A stretch of DNA of 42,054 bases, from NCBI GenBank assembly GCA_027858235.1, contig JAQIDC010000064.1, positions 1-42,054 of the forward strand, written 5' to 3'. Both the position numbers and the translations under genes were made by a program. The notes beneath the pieces are model-generated. The model worked only from the letters and a program-made list of their open reading frames with translations. It was not told where the DNA came from and did no database searches. Origin of the DNA: Patescibacteria group bacterium. Lineage in GTDB: Bacteria > Patescibacteriota > Patescibacteriia > Patescibacteriales > BM507. Positions 40,097 through 42,054 of the stretch are shown here, piece after piece. Position 1 is the stretch's first letter; each line of letters begins with the position of its first letter.

Positions 40097-40198
40097 AGAG
40101 CGGGGGAATTGAACCCGCGTAGCCGCGTATTATGAAGTTGAGCAAAATTATTTACCTTACCAATAACACCGAATAATTTTAGTAACCAACCTCTACAT
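40097..40198 (-). ncRNA. tRNA-like RNA, class unassigned
   Basis: Minus strand, about 100 nt. TGTAGAG at one end pairs perfectly with CTCTACA at the other (7-bp acceptor-like stem). ACGCGGGTTCAATTCCCCCG looks like a T arm with TTCAATT loop, very similar to tRNA and tmRNA 3' domains. Between them AAAATTATT pairs with AATAATTTT and GTTG with CAAC. No normal anticodon arm or tmRNA tag frame was found. The rest of 40075-40476 contains no gene; a plus-strand hairpin GAAGTC / GACTTC followed by TTTTTATTT lies at about 40389-40425. Confidence 0.4.
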
Positions 40199-40476
40199 CA
40201 CGGCTAATTCAATGTTAATTCTAATATTTATACTGATATTTGTCATAATTGATAATATCGGCATTATTCCAAGATAAAAAAGCTTAAGCCCAAGCAACAT
40301 ACAAGTAAAATGTTGTAAAGCTAATAATTAATCAACATTATTATTATTGATCAGCCTTATTGTCTAGCAGTTGTTTTGTTAATTAGGGAAGTCCTGCGGT
40401 TTGCATTATTGCGACTTCTTTTTATTTGTAATCTTTTCTTGACAGTCCCAATTTAAATAGAATAATAAACTATCTT

Positions 40477-41778
40477 TTAGGATGGCCGTTTTTTATTTTC
40501 TTCCTCTTTTATGTTACTGGAATTTTCTCTCACTTTTTTTCTTTCTCCCTCTCTAATAAATATATCAACCAAAATTGCTGTTCTAAATAATTGTGACTGT
40601 AAATAAATTTTGCCATCACTGTTTTCCCTTATAGCACCAGATTTTTTTAGTGATTTTATATATTGGTAAGCATTGCATTTCTCAAATTCTGATTGTATCT
40701 CTTTTTTAAACATCGGTTCATTTTTTACAGCTAAAAAATCAAGTATTTTATCTTTAGCTGTCCTTTTTTTATCAAAAGAATACATTCTTGAAAATTCTTT
40801 TGTTCGTAATTCCATAGATGCATTAAAAATAGCATCTTTCCAGTCTTTGTCGCCTACATTGCTGTCGTTGTCAGTCTCTAGAAGTTTATGTCCTAACATT
40901 TGAAGTGAATGTGGGTAACCTCCTGCTACTGAAATATTTTCATTTAATGCTTTGTCTTCAAAACCAACCTCCGCTTTTTCAAAACCTTTTTTTAATACAT
41001 CCGACGCTTCATTGTCGGGCATAGTTCCTAAGGGAATTGCATCAAATGTTCTGTGGGCTGATGGGTCTCCAGCAAAAAATATTTCCATATCTTCTTTGTA
41101 ACCAACAAGCAAAAAAGAAATTGAACCGAGGCCTTCTACATCAAGTGTCGTTACTATGTTCCTTAAAATTGAAGCTACATTTTCTTTGTCTTTTAGGTTG
41201 TGGACTTCGTCAATTATAATTAAAACACCATCTTCTTTGTCTATTGGTTCAGCTTTATCATCTACACCATCTTCAGCGCCCTTGTCCTCATTTATTGACT
41301 CAATAATACTTGAAAGAACTGCAACACTTTGATCTTTAATCGTGATGTTTCTTTTTTCAACTTCACCCGCTTCAACACCAGCACTTAATCCATAAGCCCC
41401 AATAGTAAATTTTCCATTCTTAAAAAGGTCACCAAGCTTACTGCCAAGTCTTTTTATAACACCTGTACTCATTTGAGCAGTCAAACGATTTACACTTTCT
41501 TGGAGAACACTACCAATGTCTTGACCATTTTCAACTAAATAATATGAGGTGAGCATTCTCACGTCTTTAAAGATCTTGTTCTCTTTTTCCGCAACGCTTT
41601 TTATAAGCTTTACTAGAGCAGTTTTACCTATTCCTCTTTCTCCATAAACAAAGAAGCTTGCAGGCATATTATGTTGTACTAGGGATAATTTTTTACAAAT
41701 ATCTACTACTTGACTTGTTCTTCCTGCAAATAAATTCGGAGCAACAACTGAATTTGGATTAAACGGATTATATTTCAT
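40477..41778 (-). CDS. AAA+ ATPase with winged-helix-like C-terminus
   Basis: 433 aa. N-terminal YNPFNPNSVVAPNLFAGR leads into Walker A GERGIGKT (46-53) and Walker B VLIIIDEVHNL (about 185-195). An insert of about 100 residues lies between them, and a region with QSEFEKCNAYQYIKSLKKSGAI resembles a winged helix near the C-terminus. This resembles Orc1/Cdc6- or STAND-like ATPases of archaea and bacteria that act as regulators or in defence. Its partner may be the nuclease-like gene at 39142-40074, about 400 nt downstream. Confidence 0.75.
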   Translation of the reverse strand: MKYNPFNPNSVVAPNLFAGRTSQVVDICKKLSLVQHNMPASFFVYGERGIGKTALVKLIKSVAEKENKIFKDVRMLTSYYLVENGQDIGSVLQESVNRLTAQMSTGVIKRLGSKLGDLFKNGKFTIGAYGLSAGVEAGEVEKRNITIKDQSVAVLSSIIESINEDKGAEDGVDDKAEPIDKEDGVLIIIDEVHNLKDKENVASILRNIVTTLDVEGLGSISFLLVGYKEDMEIFFAGDPSAHRTFDAIPLGTMPDNEASDVLKKGFEKAEVGFEDKALNENISVAGGYPHSLQMLGHKLLETDNDSNVGDKDWKDAIFNASMELRTKEFSRMYSFDKKRTAKDKILDFLAVKNEPMFKKEIQSEFEKCNAYQYIKSLKKSGAIRENSDGKIYLQSQLFRTAILVDIFIREGERKKVRENSSNIKEEENKKRPS

Positions 41779-41829
41779 ATATATATTTTGAATAATTATT
41801 ATATATTAAGTATATATTATTTAAAATAA

Positions 41830-41860
41830 TTGTCAATGTTATATATTTATGCTATATAAT
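41830..41860 (+). promoter_or_regulatory. Plus-strand promoter of a candidate small RNA
   Basis: TTGTCA (41830-41835), 17-nt spacer, TATATA (41853-41858; or TATAAT at 41855-41860 with 19 nt). Confidence 0.4.
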
Positions 41861-41866
41861 TATGTA

Positions 41867-41971
41867 TTAAATTATATTGCTATCCACCTTTTTTCTTTTA
41901 CTTCAATTCTGAGTCCGGATAAGGTGAACGGCTCGCCGCAAAGCACAAAACTGGGTTTATCCCAGTTTTTT
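41867..41971 (+). ncRNA. Candidate small RNA with intrinsic terminator
   Basis: No ORF fits between the promoter-like site and the terminator AAAACTGGG, loop TTTAT, CCCAGTTTT then TTTA (41947-41972). The body contains a GC-rich hairpin GGTGA-ACGGC-TCGCC followed by GCAAAGCA, in strong contrast to the AT-rich surroundings. Not matched to any known RNA class by eye. 41973-42054 shows no gene. Confidence 0.4.
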
Positions 41972-42054
41972 TATTCTTCTAAACGCTGAATTCCAGACCT
42001 TAGATCTGCCCTTCTCCTAAGTGCGGGGTTCTAGTCCTTGCCCAATTAACTTTT

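Larger units (their letters stand above)
34697..41778. mobile_element. Integrative element 2 (boundaries uncertain)
   Basis: Opens with a second serine recombinase and contains an HUH replication initiator, a small protein related to one in element 1, a nuclease-like gene and an AAA+ ATPase. The 110 bp at 34697-34806, next to the recombinase 3' end, hold no gene and probably the attachment junction (CCCATTCCACCCCGTG region). No flanking repeat could be assigned by eye. Confidence 0.45.

Noticed and set aside
40097-40198. tRNA-Sec or a complete tmRNA
   Set aside because: No anticodon stem surrounds the CTTCATA stretch, and no tag reading frame or tmRNA 5' domain is found within 350 nt upstream.

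Overview
The window looks like chromosomal DNA of a candidate-phyla-radiation bacterium (Patescibacteria, most likely a Parcubacteria-type lineage). The signs are an AT-rich genome, tandem VirB2-like pilin genes, a 16S rRNA gene with CPR-type sequence at several universal-primer sites, a 16S gene that is not followed by 23S/5S, and many short palindromic or word-like repeats between and inside genes. The phylum call is an inference from these features; no tree could be built.

Layout. 43-3071 is an operon of seven tandem T4SS-type pilin-like genes closed by an intrinsic terminator. 3134-10330 holds housekeeping genes: trpS, a GGDEF protein, lgt, rpsT, a DEDDh exonuclease, tRNA-Ser, a UMPH-1 5'-nucleotidase and a pseudouridine synthase. 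trpS and the pseudouridine synthase share a structured two-hairpin element ending at or next to the start codon, with compensatory base changes. 10427-15156 is a four-gene minus-strand operon for surface glycans (GH1 glycosidase, acyltransferase, EamA transporter, O-antigen-ligase-like protein). 15430-18513 is a stand-alone 16S unit (promoter, long processing stem, terminator) followed by tRNA-Ile, -fMet, -Phe, -Pro and -Gly, interleaved with two repeat-damaged tRNA remnants. 18687-20666 is rpsP-khpA-trmD plus a small membrane protein.

From tRNA-Asp (20796-20869) onward the DNA is mobile. A large serine recombinase ends inside tRNA-Asp and opens an element of about 14 kb. It carries a complete type IIS restriction-modification system of the Alw26I/Eco31I/Esp3I family: a controller-like HTH gene, an HNH endonuclease, a circularly permuted m5C methyltransferase and an m6A methyltransferase. 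It also carries a PD-(D/E)XK plus DUF5677 gene pair. A LexA-like repressor sits divergent from a tightly overlapping three-gene operon (DUF4238, an all-helical protein, a PD-(D/E)XK protein), with one palindromic operator lying between the two promoters. This repressor-controlled operon is the best candidate for an undescribed defence or stress system.

A second serine recombinase at 36.4 kb opens another element. It has a methyltransferase-like membrane protein, an HUH rolling-circle replication initiator with an adjacent 120-nt structured (possibly pseudoknotted) element, a PD-(D/E)XK-like protein, an unassigned tRNA-like RNA, an AAA+ ATPase and a candidate small RNA. Both elements encode a member of the same tiny protein family (48 and 55 aa), one of them overlapping the rep gene in another frame.
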